A stretch of DNA of 64,000 bases, from contig JANQSS010000104.1 in the NCBI GenBank assembly GCA_028279185.1, positions 1-64,000 on the forward strand, in the 5' to 3' direction. Positions 26,844-37,557 of this stretch are shown piece after piece; position 1 is the stretch's first letter, and every line of letters starts with the position of its first letter. Below the pieces are notes generated by a model. The model ran no database searches, was not told the DNA's origin, and saw only the letters and a list, made by a program, of their open reading frames with translations. This stretch comes from Saprospiraceae bacterium. GTDB taxonomy: Bacteria; Bacteroidota; Bacteroidia; Chitinophagales; Saprospiraceae. The translations under genes were made by a program, and so were the position numbers.

Positions 26844-27458
26844 ATGTACTCTTTTATAACGGGATCCATTGTATCAATCACGCCTACGCAAGTTGTTATT
26901 AACAACAGTGGAATAGGTTACGAAATTGAAATTAGCTTATTGACGTTTGAGCGCATCAAAGAGTTAGAAGAGACACAGCTTTTTGTTCAATTGATTGTTC
27001 GTGAGGATTCACACACGCTTTACGGATTTCACGATGAAACTTCCAAACTGACATTCAATAAATTGATTTCTGTGAGTGGAATCGGACCTAATACAGGAAG
27101 GCTTATTTTGTCGGGAATGACCGCCGGAGATATCGTTCGGGCAATTCGCCAAGATGATGATTCTGCCTTTAAAAAAGTTAAAGGTGTGGGTCCTAAGACA
27201 GCGAAACGGATCATCTTGGACTTAAAAGGTAAAATGATGCAATTGGAAATTGATGACGTGACAGCCACAAATGACACTGTATTGACGACGAAGGGCAATA
27301 CAGCAACAGATGAGGCGTTATCAGCATTGATTGGATTAGGATTTAAGCGAACGCAAGCTGCTGCTGCTGTGCAAAAAGCTGTGGCAGAATCAACCGGCGA
27401 GGAGCGCGTCGAAGCTATTATAAAACTAGCCTTAAAGACTCTAACCGGCGCCGGGTAA
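26844..27458 (+). CDS. ruvA: Holliday junction branch-migration protein RuvA
   Basis: A 204-residue protein that binds Holliday junctions as a tetramer and loads the RuvB helicase. The OB fold opens with MYSFITGSIVSITPTQVVINNSGIGYEIE; the helix-hairpin-helix segments are ISVSGIGPNTGRLIL and VKGVGPKTAKRIILDLKGK; the C-terminal domain III (TDEALSALIGLGFKRTQA) contacts RuvB. It precedes sprA, an arrangement seen across Bacteroidota, although the functional link is unclear. Confidence 0.97.
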   Translation: MYSFITGSIVSITPTQVVINNSGIGYEIEISLLTFERIKELEETQLFVQLIVREDSHTLYGFHDETSKLTFNKLISVSGIGPNTGRLILSGMTAGDIVRAIRQDDDSAFKKVKGVGPKTAKRIILDLKGKMMQLEIDDVTATNDTVLTTKGNTATDEALSALIGLGFKRTQAAAAVQKAVAESTGEERVEAIIKLALKTLTGAG

Positions 27459-27473
27459 AAGTTAAATCTACCT

Positions 27474-27481
27474 TACCTTTG
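27474..27481 (+). promoter_or_regulatory. -7 element of sprA
   Basis: TACCTTTG matches the Bacteroidota -7 consensus and lies 66 bases before the sprA start. No strong -33 is seen. Confidence 0.5.
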
Positions 27482-27547
27482 CTCAGTTTTTTAAAGCGCT
27501 ACGTTATGGAACGGAGCACATTGATTTTGAATTAAAATTAGTTACAC

Positions 27548-30500
27548 TTGATACGATTTACGACGATTCACAAGTCGACATATTTCATTTCTTTCTGTAT
27601 TTTTTTGAGCGCATTTGCAATTTGTTCGGAAATGAGCTTTGCAAGCCATGGATACAATTTGAGTGACATCTACGAAGGCGAAGAAGACACCCCTTTCAAT
27701 CCTGCCTTTATCGACACTATACCCGTCAACACGCGTTATGGCGATTTTATGACGAGTTCATCTTCCAACCCGTTTGATCTAAAAGATCCGGAAATAATCA
27801 AACAAAATGTGGAGTATGATCCACTAACAGGACAATACATTATTTCTGAAAAAATTGGAGATGAGTACTATCGCTATCCGACGTATATGACATTTGAAGA
27901 ATACCAGGAATGGCGAAATCAAAAACAACAAGAGGCCTACTTTAACAACCTATCCGGTGTTCGAAACGACTTCATTACTTTTTCAAATATTGAGGATCCG
28001 ATAGAACAATTCGATATTCAAAACGACTTGCTGAATCGACTTTTTGGTGGTAATGATATAAAAGTAGAGCCAAAGGGAAATATTGATATCACGTTGGGCG
28101 GACAATATCAAAAAGTACTTAATCCGAATTTACCCGTGCGCCAACAGCAACGCGGAAATTTTGATTTTGACATGGATATCAATATGGGGTTGAATGCTAA
28201 AATTGGAGAAAAACTGGATCTTAATTTTGACTATAATACGAATGCAACATTTAGTTTCGAAAACAAGTTCAAGTTAAAGTTTGACTCAGAGGCATTTAGT
28301 GAAGATGACATTATAAAAAATATTGAAGCAGGTGATGTTTCACTACCACTAAACTCATCGCTTATTCAGGGAAACCAGAGTTTATTTGGACTGAAAACAG
28401 AATTGCAGTTTGGTCGTTTATTTTTAACAACTGTGATATCACAACAACGGTCCGAGCAAGAAAACATCACTGTCCAAAATGGGGCGCAATGGCAAGAATT
28501 TGAAATTCGGGCGGACGACTACGACGAAAATCGTCATTTTCTCCTTTCCCATTTTAATCGAAATACCTTTAATGAGTCATTACGCGACTTGCCAATAATT
28601 CATAGCCTGTTTCGGGTTACACGCATAGAGGTTTGGGTTACGTCAATCAATAACGAATATCAGGACCTGCGACAAATTGTGGCGCTTCCGGATTTAGGTG
28701 AGTACGATCAGTTTACCACACCGGAATTGCGACGCCAATTCGAGCTGGATACTTTTCCGAGATACTTGCGAGATAAGAATGGAGAAAATATATTGCCGCA
28801 TAATGACGCCAATAAATTGTACAATAAATTAATTAAACTCGATGAAGATGCACGAGAGATTCGAAATGTTCAGGCCACACTTTCGGGCGCGGAATTTTTG
28901 ATGCAAAACGGAAGAGACTATGAGCAACGACGAGCTAGAAAATTATCATCTAATCGGTATACACTAATTCCTGAACTTGGTGTTATATCTCTTGACGCAG
29001 GTTTGCGACCTGACGAAGTACTTGCGGTTGCATATGAGTATACATACAATGGTGAGAATTTTCAGGTTGGTGAATTTTCTTCGGATGTTACGTCTTTCTC
29101 AGGAGATACAATGACTCCTCGCAATCAGGTCTTATTCGTAAAAATGTTGAAATCATCATTGCAACAAGTCGACGTACCGATGTACGATTTAATGATGAAA
29201 AACTTCTATTCAATCGGGGCTTACCAGGCAAGTGAAGAAGATTTCCAATTTGACATTTATTATGATGATCCTGGCGCGGGTTTTAAACGCTTCTTACCGG
29301 AGACGGATGACAGATATAATACGCCTCTGTTATCGGCTTATGGGCTTGATCAATTAAATTTTTATGGAGATCCCGCCCCTGATGGGTTTTTCGATTTTGT
29401 TCCCGGATTGACCATAAATACACGTACAGGAAAAGTAATGTTTCCTGTCCTTGAACCTTTTGGAGAGGATTTGCAAGACAGGCTTCAACTGCCCGATGAC
29501 ATTTATGATAAATACAAATTCGAGGAACTTTATCGAAAGAGTAGCGTCGTTGCCAGAGAGTTTCAAGAAAAAAATAGATTTGTTCTACGCGGAAGTTATA
29601 AATCTTCCGTCTCCAATGAAATTTCGCTAGGATCCTTTAATCTACCACCTAATTCCGTCGTAGTCAGGAGTGGTGGTGTGACATTAAAAGAAAACGTCGA
29701 CTACGTGGTAGACTATCAAATCGGTCGAGTACGAATAATTAATGATGCCTATATAGCCTCCGGAGCACCAATAAATGTTTCATTCGAAGACCGTGCATTG
29801 TTCGGTTTTAATCGACAAAGCATGTTAGGGTTACGAGCAGACTATAAATTAAATAAAAAAATGAACCTGGGCGGTACTTTCATGAAATTATGGGAACGCC
29901 CATTTACACCGAAGGTAAATTATGGGGATGATCCCATTAATAATAATATTTACGGATTAGATTTTTCATATAGCGATGAAGCCCCCTGGTTGACAGATGC
30001 CGTTGATGCTTTGCCCATCATTTCGACAAAAGAAAAATCTAATGTTGATTTATATGTAGAAGGAGCTGTATTGAAACCAGGCCATTCGCGAGCCATTAAT
30101 GTGGGCGATGAAGATGGCGGTGTCGTATACATCGATGATTTTGAAGGGGCCAATACAGGTATTTTATTGGCAGCACAAATTAATCGATGGGCACTGGCTA
30201 GTGTGCCGCAGGAAGACCCCACGGCCATTCCACGAGAATTTCCGGAAGGCGATTTAAACAATGATATTCGAATTGGAGCAAACAGAGCATTGCTTAATTG
30301 GTATCGAATTCAGTCCAATATTCCAATAAATCAAAATGATCCATACGAGAAATTCTATCGACCAGATGATATATTTCCTGGCTCAGTATTTGCAAACAAC
30401 TTTGTTGATTTCCGAACGATGGATATTCGTTATTATCCCGATGAAATAGGGCCGTATAATTTTGATATACCTGATGGTTATCCCGGTTATACGGAGGGGT

Positions 30501-33500
30501 TGATTTCCTGTGCCGATAGCGATGATGGTACATTAAAATTACGGGCACCGGAAACGCGATGGGCCGGCATTATGCGTGAGATCGATGCAACTAATTTTGA
30601 AGCGGCTAATGTGCAAGCCCTGGAATTTTGGGTGCTCAACCCTTTTATTAATGATGGAGGAGGTACGAACGATGGTAAGATAGTTTTCCATATCGGAAAT
30701 GTTTCGGAAGATATATTAAAAGATGGACTGGCTTTTTACGAAAATGCCATGCCTACTCCTAATGATGTTATTCCAATCGATGAGACGAATCTTGGGCAAA
30801 TTCCTTCTTTACCACCTGTTATTTTTGCATTCTCAAATGAAAATGATGACCGAGCTCTGCAAGATGTTGGGCTGGATGGATTGAATGATGCCGAGGAAAT
30901 TGCATTTTTCGATGAGTATATATCGACGATGAATATGCAAGGCATCGACAATTCGTGTATTGATCGATCGTTTCGGGATGAAATAACGCAAACGCTGGAC
31001 ATCTCCCATGATAATTATGCATGGTTTGATGATGATATTTACAATAATGTTGGAGCTACTTTACCAGAACGATTCCAGCGGTATAACGGCCTGGAAGGAA
31101 ATTCGCCAATCGTAACTAATCAAAACAGTGTCAGCAACAGCTTCACGGCGATCCCGGATGCAGAAGATATAAATGAAGACGGTTCTTCAGAAAAAATTGA
31201 GTCGTATTTTATTTATGAGGTTCCGTTAGAATCAGCGGGTGGTGAAATAGATATGACAAATACGGCTACAGCTGAATTAATTACCGACATTGTAGAAGTC
31301 AATCCCGGATCGGGAGAAAAATGGTATCGGTTCAAAATTCCATTGATCAATGGACAAACAGGCTCCGTAGGAACAATAAATGATTTTCGTTCCATCAAAT
31401 TTATCAGAATGCTGCTGCAGGAGTTTCCAGAAGACTTGACCCTTCGATTTGCCAAAATGGAATTTACGCGCAATCAATGGCGACGAGTTGAACGGCCCAT
31501 TGGTTGTATCGATTGTGAGCCATTTTTTGATGTCAACGTCGTCAATATAGAAGAACATAGCAGCCGCGAACCATTTCAATACGTCCTGCCACCAGGTATC
31601 GATCGAGAAGAAAACTTTCAGTCTGCTTTTCGTGGACAATTACTTAATGAGCAGTCATTGGCATTTGAAGTTTGTGATTTAGGAGATGGTGTTATTCGAG
31701 GCGCTTATAAGACATTGAACATGAATATGCGCGAATACGAACGACTTAAAATGTTCGTGCATGCGGAGTCACCTGATTTGGTTGACAGCAATTTATCTCT
31801 CGTCATTCGTATGGGAAGTGATTACGTGAACAACTATTATGAGTACACAATTCCGCTTGACTTAACAGAATTTGGTGTGGATGATAATGATCCGGAACAA
31901 ATTTGGAAAATCAATAACAGGGTTGATCTCGCACTTCAGGATTTAAAGAATTTAAAAATCCGACGTAACGAATTTGGAAATCCTGCCGAACTTTTCACTG
32001 AACCTTATGGGAACGGTGAGATTTCGGTCATCGGAAGTCCTAATTTGGGAGATGTTAATATAATGTTTTTGGGCCTGAGAGGAGAGGCCGGGGCACCAGA
32101 AAATTATTGCGCGGATGTATGGTTGAATGAATTGCGACTTGTAGGACTGAATGAGCAAGGTGGTGCAGCTGCGCTAGGTCGGGTGGACTTTCAATTAGCA
32201 GATTTTGGAAATGTGGCATTGTCGGGAAGTATCAGTGGGGTAGGATGGGGAGCTATCGACAAAAAATTACTGGAGCGAAGTCAGGAAAAAATTGTGACCT
32301 ACGATGCAGCTACGAATCTGGAACTCGGAAAGTTTTTTGGTGAAAAATCAGGAATCAAAGTTCCATTCTTTGCTCAATACTCTGCCGATAAACGGACGCC
32401 AAAATACGATCCCTATGATCGGGATTTAACTCTCAAAGAAAAGTTGGCAGCCGCCGATTCGAATGAAGAAAAAGAAGAAATAAAGGAAAATGCGCAAAAC
32501 AATACAGTCATAAAAACAGTAAGTTTTAATAACGTGCGAAAAGAGCGAAATCCGAATAAAAAAGTATCCCTGCCTTGGGATGTTTCAAATCTCTCGCTTT
32601 CATATACAAATACGACCACAGAGCATACGGACCCAATTTTATCACAAGATGATTCGCGCCAGCAGGTGGCTACATTGGATTATCGCTATAATACAGGTTC
32701 GAAACCGATCGAACCGTTTAAAAAACTAATTAAAACGGATAAGTGGATTAAGTTTATTAAGGATATAAATTTCAATCCCTTACCAAGCACAATTTCTGTC
32801 CGAAATGTGTTGGATAAGCGACAGCGGCAGCGACAATTTCGCGTAATTAATCAGCCGGGTGTAAATCTACCTGAACAGGTAGCCGCAACCAGTCGCCAAT
32901 TTTTATGGAATCGGGATTATCGAGTAGGGTGGGATTTTACGAAGTCCATTAAATTTAATTATTTCGCCACCAATCAAGCGGCTGTGGACGAACTGGATAA
33001 TGATGGAAAGGATTTAGTCACCGGTGAGGTTGTAGGTAATGATAGGCGCGATGAATATCTATGGGATAATCTACAAGATTTTGGACGCAATAAAACGTTT
33101 GATCAGAACTTCGATATCTCCTATAAATTACCCTTTTCGAAGTTTGGTCTTCTGGACTGGATCACGACCGATTTACGTTACAGTGCAAATTATAATTGGA
33201 CGGCGGCCTCCATTAATAATTTGGAATTAGGAAATAGCATTTCAAATGGAAATGATGGAAGTGTTCGAATCAACGCAAACTTCGAACGCCTCTACAATAA
33301 ATCGAAATTTTTATCAAGCATAAATCGTGGAAAATCTACGAATAATCGTCGTGTACGAGACCCAAAAGATCCTGTATCGGACAAACAAGGTGTCAAGGAT
33401 AAAAAGAAGAAACAAAAGAATAAGGAAGTCTCCAATGTCGCTCGTATACTGTTGCGACCACTCATGCTCGTACGACGTGCCCAATTTAACTATACCGAAA

Positions 33501-34867
33501 CGCATTCGTCCTATGTACCCGGGATAAATCGTACTCCGGAGTTCTTGGGACTAAGCAGTGGCTTTGAAGCTCCGGGCTGGGAATACGTTGGTGGATTTGC
33601 TCCAAGCGACAATTGGTTATTGCGTAATTCCGATGCACGAAACCCGGAAAATGGCTACTTCGTCAATCATGACTGTGTGAATCAGGAATTTCAACGTACG
33701 TATTCAGAACGATGGGAAGGAAAACTATCAATTGAACCTGTACGTGATTTTAAATTGGATATAAACGTTGATAAGACATTTTCAGAATCTGAATCTTCTT
33801 TATTTAAATTTCGACCAAGTGAAGGAAAATTTGGGTTTGGGGATCGAAATGAATTTGGCTCTTATACCATTTCTTACATGGCGACAAAGACGTTGTTTGA
33901 AGACGACGTTCGTGGACTATTTGAGCGATTCAAGAGCTATCTGCCTATATACTCAGAACGTGTAAGCACGGCAAATGGAAACCCAGATCCTATAGAACAT
34001 CCAAAATATCCCGGATATATTAACGGATATGGACCTGGTCAGCAAGAAGTAATTATACCGGCATTTATCGCTGCATATAGGGATGAAGATCCGAATTCAT
34101 CAAAATTAAATGTATTTAAAGAATCGCCATTGCCGAATTGGACCTTGACCTATAACGGATTAACTAAGATTCCATGGTTTAAAGAACGATTCCAGCGATT
34201 TAGTCTGTCGCACACGTATCGGAGCACATTGACGATTAATTCATTCAATACGGATTTAAGGTATTCCCCAAGTTTTAATACAAATCCTGTTACGGGCGAT
34301 TATTATAGCCGTCTAACAATACCGCAGGTAGTCATCAATGAAGGCATGACACCTATCATTAAAGTCGATATCACAACGATTAATGATATGACATTTAATT
34401 TTGATTATGGGCGTAATCGAACATTATCACTTGATCCGGATAATCAGCAAATAAATGAAACAAAAAGCGCAAGTTGGAAAGCCGGCTTTGGGTATACAAT
34501 AAAAAATGTATACCTCGGATTTATCCCAGGAGCCAAAAAACCCAAAACACAGCCACGCAGGCGCAATCAACCAAATACTACAACACCGAATGCCCCAAAA
34601 TTCGAAGGAAATACATTAAAGATTAGTTGTGATTTTTCATACAAAGATGATTTAACGAGTCAGCACCTCTGGGGCCTAGATGTGTCCGAGCGACCAACCC
34701 GTGGTCAGCGAGCACTTACGTTGAGCCCAGCGATTGACTACGATGTTAATGAGTATTTGTCCATGCGGCTTTTCTTTGACTATAGATCGACGAAACCATA
34801 TACCAATCTATCCTACCCGATTACCAACGCCCGAGGAGGTCTACGCCTGAGATTTCAATTAAAGTAA
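27548..34867 (+). CDS. sprA: T9SS outer-membrane translocon SprA (Sov)
   Basis: At 2439 residues this is the giant beta-barrel that forms the T9SS protein-conducting channel; in Flavobacterium it is a 36-strand barrel. The TTG at 27548 gives a signal peptide (hydrophobic core about 12-30, ending in MSFAS), and no ATG nearby does so. Family features include DITLGGQYQKVLNPNLPVRQQ, LDLNFDYNTNATFSFENKFKL, GDVSLPLNSSLIQGNQSLFGLKTE-like text and LGVISLDAGLRPDEVLAVAYEY. The C-terminus ends RLRFQLK. A basic loop near residue 1935-1960 (KDKKKKQKNK) and another near 2330 are likely external or periplasmic loops. It follows ruvA. Confidence 0.97.
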   Translation: MIRFTTIHKSTYFISFCIFLSAFAICSEMSFASHGYNLSDIYEGEEDTPFNPAFIDTIPVNTRYGDFMTSSSSNPFDLKDPEIIKQNVEYDPLTGQYIISEKIGDEYYRYPTYMTFEEYQEWRNQKQQEAYFNNLSGVRNDFITFSNIEDPIEQFDIQNDLLNRLFGGNDIKVEPKGNIDITLGGQYQKVLNPNLPVRQQQRGNFDFDMDINMGLNAKIGEKLDLNFDYNTNATFSFENKFKLKFDSEAFSEDDIIKNIEAGDVSLPLNSSLIQGNQSLFGLKTELQFGRLFLTTVISQQRSEQENITVQNGAQWQEFEIRADDYDENRHFLLSHFNRNTFNESLRDLPIIHSLFRVTRIEVWVTSINNEYQDLRQIVALPDLGEYDQFTTPELRRQFELDTFPRYLRDKNGENILPHNDANKLYNKLIKLDEDAREIRNVQATLSGAEFLMQNGRDYEQRRARKLSSNRYTLIPELGVISLDAGLRPDEVLAVAYEYTYNGENFQVGEFSSDVTSFSGDTMTPRNQVLFVKMLKSSLQQVDVPMYDLMMKNFYSIGAYQASEEDFQFDIYYDDPGAGFKRFLPETDDRYNTPLLSAYGLDQLNFYGDPAPDGFFDFVPGLTINTRTGKVMFPVLEPFGEDLQDRLQLPDDIYDKYKFEELYRKSSVVAREFQEKNRFVLRGSYKSSVSNEISLGSFNLPPNSVVVRSGGVTLKENVDYVVDYQIGRVRIINDAYIASGAPINVSFEDRALFGFNRQSMLGLRADYKLNKKMNLGGTFMKLWERPFTPKVNYGDDPINNNIYGLDFSYSDEAPWLTDAVDALPIISTKEKSNVDLYVEGAVLKPGHSRAINVGDEDGGVVYIDDFEGANTGILLAAQINRWALASVPQEDPTAIPREFPEGDLNNDIRIGANRALLNWYRIQSNIPINQNDPYEKFYRPDDIFPGSVFANNFVDFRTMDIRYYPDEIGPYNFDIPDGYPGYTEGLISCADSDDGTLKLRAPETRWAGIMREIDATNFEAANVQALEFWVLNPFINDGGGTNDGKIVFHIGNVSEDILKDGLAFYENAMPTPNDVIPIDETNLGQIPSLPPVIFAFSNENDDRALQDVGLDGLNDAEEIAFFDEYISTMNMQGIDNSCIDRSFRDEITQTLDISHDNYAWFDDDIYNNVGATLPERFQRYNGLEGNSPIVTNQNSVSNSFTAIPDAEDINEDGSSEKIESYFIYEVPLESAGGEIDMTNTATAELITDIVEVNPGSGEKWYRFKIPLINGQTGSVGTINDFRSIKFIRMLLQEFPEDLTLRFAKMEFTRNQWRRVERPIGCIDCEPFFDVNVVNIEEHSSREPFQYVLPPGIDREENFQSAFRGQLLNEQSLAFEVCDLGDGVIRGAYKTLNMNMREYERLKMFVHAESPDLVDSNLSLVIRMGSDYVNNYYEYTIPLDLTEFGVDDNDPEQIWKINNRVDLALQDLKNLKIRRNEFGNPAELFTEPYGNGEISVIGSPNLGDVNIMFLGLRGEAGAPENYCADVWLNELRLVGLNEQGGAAALGRVDFQLADFGNVALSGSISGVGWGAIDKKLLERSQEKIVTYDAATNLELGKFFGEKSGIKVPFFAQYSADKRTPKYDPYDRDLTLKEKLAAADSNEEKEEIKENAQNNTVIKTVSFNNVRKERNPNKKVSLPWDVSNLSLSYTNTTTEHTDPILSQDDSRQQVATLDYRYNTGSKPIEPFKKLIKTDKWIKFIKDINFNPLPSTISVRNVLDKRQRQRQFRVINQPGVNLPEQVAATSRQFLWNRDYRVGWDFTKSIKFNYFATNQAAVDELDNDGKDLVTGEVVGNDRRDEYLWDNLQDFGRNKTFDQNFDISYKLPFSKFGLLDWITTDLRYSANYNWTAASINNLELGNSISNGNDGSVRINANFERLYNKSKFLSSINRGKSTNNRRVRDPKDPVSDKQGVKDKKKKQKNKEVSNVARILLRPLMLVRRAQFNYTETHSSYVPGINRTPEFLGLSSGFEAPGWEYVGGFAPSDNWLLRNSDARNPENGYFVNHDCVNQEFQRTYSERWEGKLSIEPVRDFKLDINVDKTFSESESSLFKFRPSEGKFGFGDRNEFGSYTISYMATKTLFEDDVRGLFERFKSYLPIYSERVSTANGNPDPIEHPKYPGYINGYGPGQQEVIIPAFIAAYRDEDPNSSKLNVFKESPLPNWTLTYNGLTKIPWFKERFQRFSLSHTYRSTLTINSFNTDLRYSPSFNTNPVTGDYYSRLTIPQVVINEGMTPIIKVDITTINDMTFNFDYGRNRTLSLDPDNQQINETKSASWKAGFGYTIKNVYLGFIPGAKKPKTQPRRRNQPNTTTPNAPKFEGNTLKISCDFSYKDDLTSQHLWGLDVSERPTRGQRALTLSPAIDYDVNEYLSMRLFFDYRSTKPYTNLSYPITNARGGLRLRFQLK

Positions 34868-34907
34868 TTGAAAAGTAGAGGAGGTGAACTGCCCTGAAAT
34901 GGTAGAT

Positions 34908-34921
34908 TGGCAAAAATGCCA
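34908..34921. repeat. Small hairpin after sprA
   Basis: TGGCA-AAAA-TGCCA forms a 5-bp hairpin about 40 bases after the sprA stop. It lacks a T run, so it is not a convincing terminator. Confidence 0.3.
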
Positions 34922-34954
34922 TGGTAGCGACGCGATTTCCCTACAAAAATGCGT

Positions 34955-34962
34955 TACATTTG
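34955..34962 (+). promoter_or_regulatory. -7 element of the histidine kinase gene
   Basis: TACATTTG matches the Bacteroidota -7 consensus, 53 bases before the ATG at 35016. A hairpin GCACCG/CGGTGC (34967-34972 with 34987-34992) would lie in the leader, and the 9-mer GTAGCGACG occurs at 34924 and again at 34972, flanking the element. Confidence 0.5.
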
Positions 34963-35015
34963 ATCGGCACCGTAGCGACGGGTGTTCGGTGCTGTGGTGT
35001 AATGCTGATTAATTT

Positions 35016-36467
35016 ATGAAAAAAAGGAACATCTGGTACATGGTTGGGCTCATGTCCATCGCCGTAGTCGGCTTGACAGCCATTCAGGTGTATTGGCTCA
35101 ATTATTCGATTAACCTCAATGAAGATAAATTCGATGAAAATGTCAGTGGTTCGCTGCGAGAAGTAAAACGTCAACTCGAAGCCTATGATGCGCAGCAACA
35201 TGAAACATATGCCGGGTTTCTAAGTAGCAGAAAGCAAAAACAAAAGTTAAAGATTACCTCTGACTTGCGCCAAAGCTCACTAAACTCTGCCGACTCGCTT
35301 GATACTGAAAAATATAAACGCGCCTTCAGCGACTATCGACGCGTTACAAACAAAATGGACATTGCGCAGCGCATAAATGTTGATAAGCTTGATAATTTTT
35401 TAACGAATGAATTGGAAAGCAGCAGTATTCCTCTGCGGTATGACTACGCAGTTTTCTCCGAAGAATTACAAGATTTTGTCATTGTGAATGGGAACTATGT
35501 GAAGCCCCTCGAAGAAAATGTTCAGGCAAGTACGATTCAAACCCCAAGTAAGCGCATGGACTCCAATTTACGTAATTCGCCGTACTCCATTCGATTGTTC
35601 AATAATAATTACAATGCGCCAGGAGCTCTAGTTCTACATTTTCCGGAACGGACATCACACATTTGGCGAGATGTCTTGCCGATGCTCTTACTGACTATAT
35701 TATTTATTAGCGTTATCCTATTCGCTTTTATTTATTCACTAAATGTCATTTTCAAACAAAAGAAATTGTCTGAAATGAAAAGCGATTTTATAAATAATAT
35801 GACGCATGAGTTTAAAACACCTATTGCGACGATTTCATTGGCAACGGATTCGATTGTAAGTGACAAAATAGCCGGCAGTAAGGAAAAAGTTGGACGGTTT
35901 GCTAAAATCATTAAGCAGGAAAACAGACGTATGCTGGGGCAAGTGGAAAAAGTATTACAAATGGCTCAAATCGAGCAGAATAAAGTTCAACTTAATTGGG
36001 ATGATGTGCACGTTCATCGTTTGATCAAATTGGCAAAGGAAAATGTCGAACTCATTGTCCAAAATCGGGGTGGGTCTATCACGCTCCAGTTAGAAGCAGA
36101 GAATGACGTGATTCGATCCGACCAAAATCACCTTTCCAATGTAATTCACAACCTACTCGATAATGCTAATAAGTACTCGCCTGAGAAACCTGAGATTGTA
36201 ATACGAACAAAAAATGTGTCACAAGGCATCGAGATCACCGTAAGTGATAAAGGGCAGGGAATGACAAAAGATGCACGAAAACATATTTTTGACAAGTTTT
36301 ATCGGGTTCACACCGGTGACAGACATGATGTAAAAGGGTTTGGACTTGGGCTGAGCTATGTAAAAGCTATGGTCAATGCGCATCAAGGAGCTATTCGTGT
36401 TCGAAGCGAATTGGGCAAAGGAAGTAGTTTTACACTCTTCTTTCCCTTTGTGAATAATGAGAAATAA
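35016..36467 (+). CDS. Membrane sensor histidine kinase
   Basis: A 483-residue kinase of the RprX/PorY-like type found in Bacteroidota. Helix 1 is about 9-30, followed by a large periplasmic sensor region (31-215), helix 2 about 220-245, and a HisKA domain with the phospho-acceptor His264 in NNMTHEFKTPI. The HATPase domain shows the N box (VIHNLLDNANKYS), G1 box (DKGQGM) and G2 box (GFGLGLSYVK). There is no clear HAMP domain. It is 73 bases before the response regulator and follows sprA. The signal is unknown; an envelope-stress or T9SS link is inferred from context only. Confidence 0.93.
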   Translation: MKKRNIWYMVGLMSIAVVGLTAIQVYWLNYSINLNEDKFDENVSGSLREVKRQLEAYDAQQHETYAGFLSSRKQKQKLKITSDLRQSSLNSADSLDTEKYKRAFSDYRRVTNKMDIAQRINVDKLDNFLTNELESSSIPLRYDYAVFSEELQDFVIVNGNYVKPLEENVQASTIQTPSKRMDSNLRNSPYSIRLFNNNYNAPGALVLHFPERTSHIWRDVLPMLLLTILFISVILFAFIYSLNVIFKQKKLSEMKSDFINNMTHEFKTPIATISLATDSIVSDKIAGSKEKVGRFAKIIKQENRRMLGQVEKVLQMAQIEQNKVQLNWDDVHVHRLIKLAKENVELIVQNRGGSITLQLEAENDVIRSDQNHLSNVIHNLLDNANKYSPEKPEIVIRTKNVSQGIEITVSDKGQGMTKDARKHIFDKFYRVHTGDRHDVKGFGLGLSYVKAMVNAHQGAIRVRSELGKGSSFTLFFPFVNNEK

Positions 36468-36540
36468 ATATTTTTGGGCAATAGAAAGCTAAGATTGTGC
36501 ATTTAACGTTATGTAGTTGTTAATTTAATCATCATATACT

Positions 36541-37269
36541 ATGTCGGAAAACGGAAATAAGATTCTACTGGTCGAAGACGATCAAAACTTCGGAGATGTG
36601 TTACGCTCATACTTGGAAATGCATGAGTATGATGTAACGTTGGCTAAAGATGGCCAGGAGGGACTTATCGCATATCACAAAGGCAATTTTGACCTGTGCG
36701 TATTCGACGTTATGATGCCCAAAAAAGACGGGTTTACGTTGGCTGGTGAAATTCGAGAAAAGGACAAGCTTACGCCCATTATTTTTCTTACGGCAAAATC
36801 AATGAAAGAGGATGTGTTGAAAGGCTTCAAGCTGGGAGCGGATGATTACATCACAAAACCATTCAATTCAGAGGAATTGCTCTATCGCGTTCAAGCCATC
36901 TTAAAGCGCAGCAGTAAGCATCAGGATGAACAGGAAGACATTCGAGAATTTGATATAGGTAGCTTCCATTTCAACTACCCGTTGCGCATCCTGTCGTATA
37001 ATGGGGAAAAGGATGTGGATGATCGCAAGTTGTCACCAAAAGAAGCCCATCTATTGCGTATGTTTTGCTTGTATATGAACGATGTGCTACCTCGATCCGA
37101 AGCCTTGACCAAAATATGGGGAGAAGATAACTACTTCACAGCCCGATCCATGGATGTCTTTGTTACCAAGCTCCGGAAGTATTTGAAACCGGACGACAAC
37201 ATTGAAATCGTTAACATTCATGGCAATGGATTTCAATTGTTGGTTAAAAAGCAGGAAGAAGTCGAGTAG
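36541..37269 (+). CDS. OmpR-family response regulator
   Basis: A 242-residue regulator with an N-terminal receiver domain: acidic pocket in LLVEDDQNFG, phospho-acceptor Asp56 in CVFDVMMPK, and Lys in ITKPFNSEEL. The C-terminal winged-helix DNA-binding domain (about 135-235) ends with ARSMDVFVTKLRKYLK, typical of OmpR/PhoB. It is the cognate partner of the preceding kinase and resembles RprY. A terminator-like hairpin follows. Confidence 0.94.
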   Translation: MSENGNKILLVEDDQNFGDVLRSYLEMHEYDVTLAKDGQEGLIAYHKGNFDLCVFDVMMPKKDGFTLAGEIREKDKLTPIIFLTAKSMKEDVLKGFKLGADDYITKPFNSEELLYRVQAILKRSSKHQDEQEDIREFDIGSFHFNYPLRILSYNGEKDVDDRKLSPKEAHLLRMFCLYMNDVLPRSEALTKIWGEDNYFTARSMDVFVTKLRKYLKPDDNIEIVNIHGNGFQLLVKKQEEVE

Positions 37270-37324
37270 TAAAGGCCGGCGTTTTCTTATTTGCCGTGCA
37301 GTTTTCACCTTAAGGAAGGCAATA

Positions 37325-37353
37325 GCCCACTTATACTTTAAGTGGGCACTCTT
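37325..37353 (+). terminator. Probable terminator after the response regulator
   Basis: Arms GCCCACTT (37325-37332) and AAGTGGGC (37340-37347) form an 8-bp stem with a 7-base loop, followed by ACTCTTTTT. It lies in the 288-bp gap before the sigma factor gene, which otherwise shows nothing I can name. Confidence 0.7.
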
Positions 37354-37557
37354 TTTGCTCACTTGCCCGTTAGCGCAGGTTAAACGAGGTTTTCGTCACT
37401 TGAAAGGTTATTTTATTTACCCACTACCAACACCTTCGAATTTAACGACGTGTTCTCGTCATCCTTTCAACTGTTTGTTTTACCGTAATTTCATGTTCAC
37501 TAAATGCGAATTTGTTGCTGATCGAGTTATGGGTCAGGCAGCAATTTATTAGGACCA

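Noticed and set aside
37202..37552. A 116-codon frame overlapping the response regulator end
   Set aside because: It runs through the terminator hairpin in the gap and out of frame with the regulator; composition is not protein-like.
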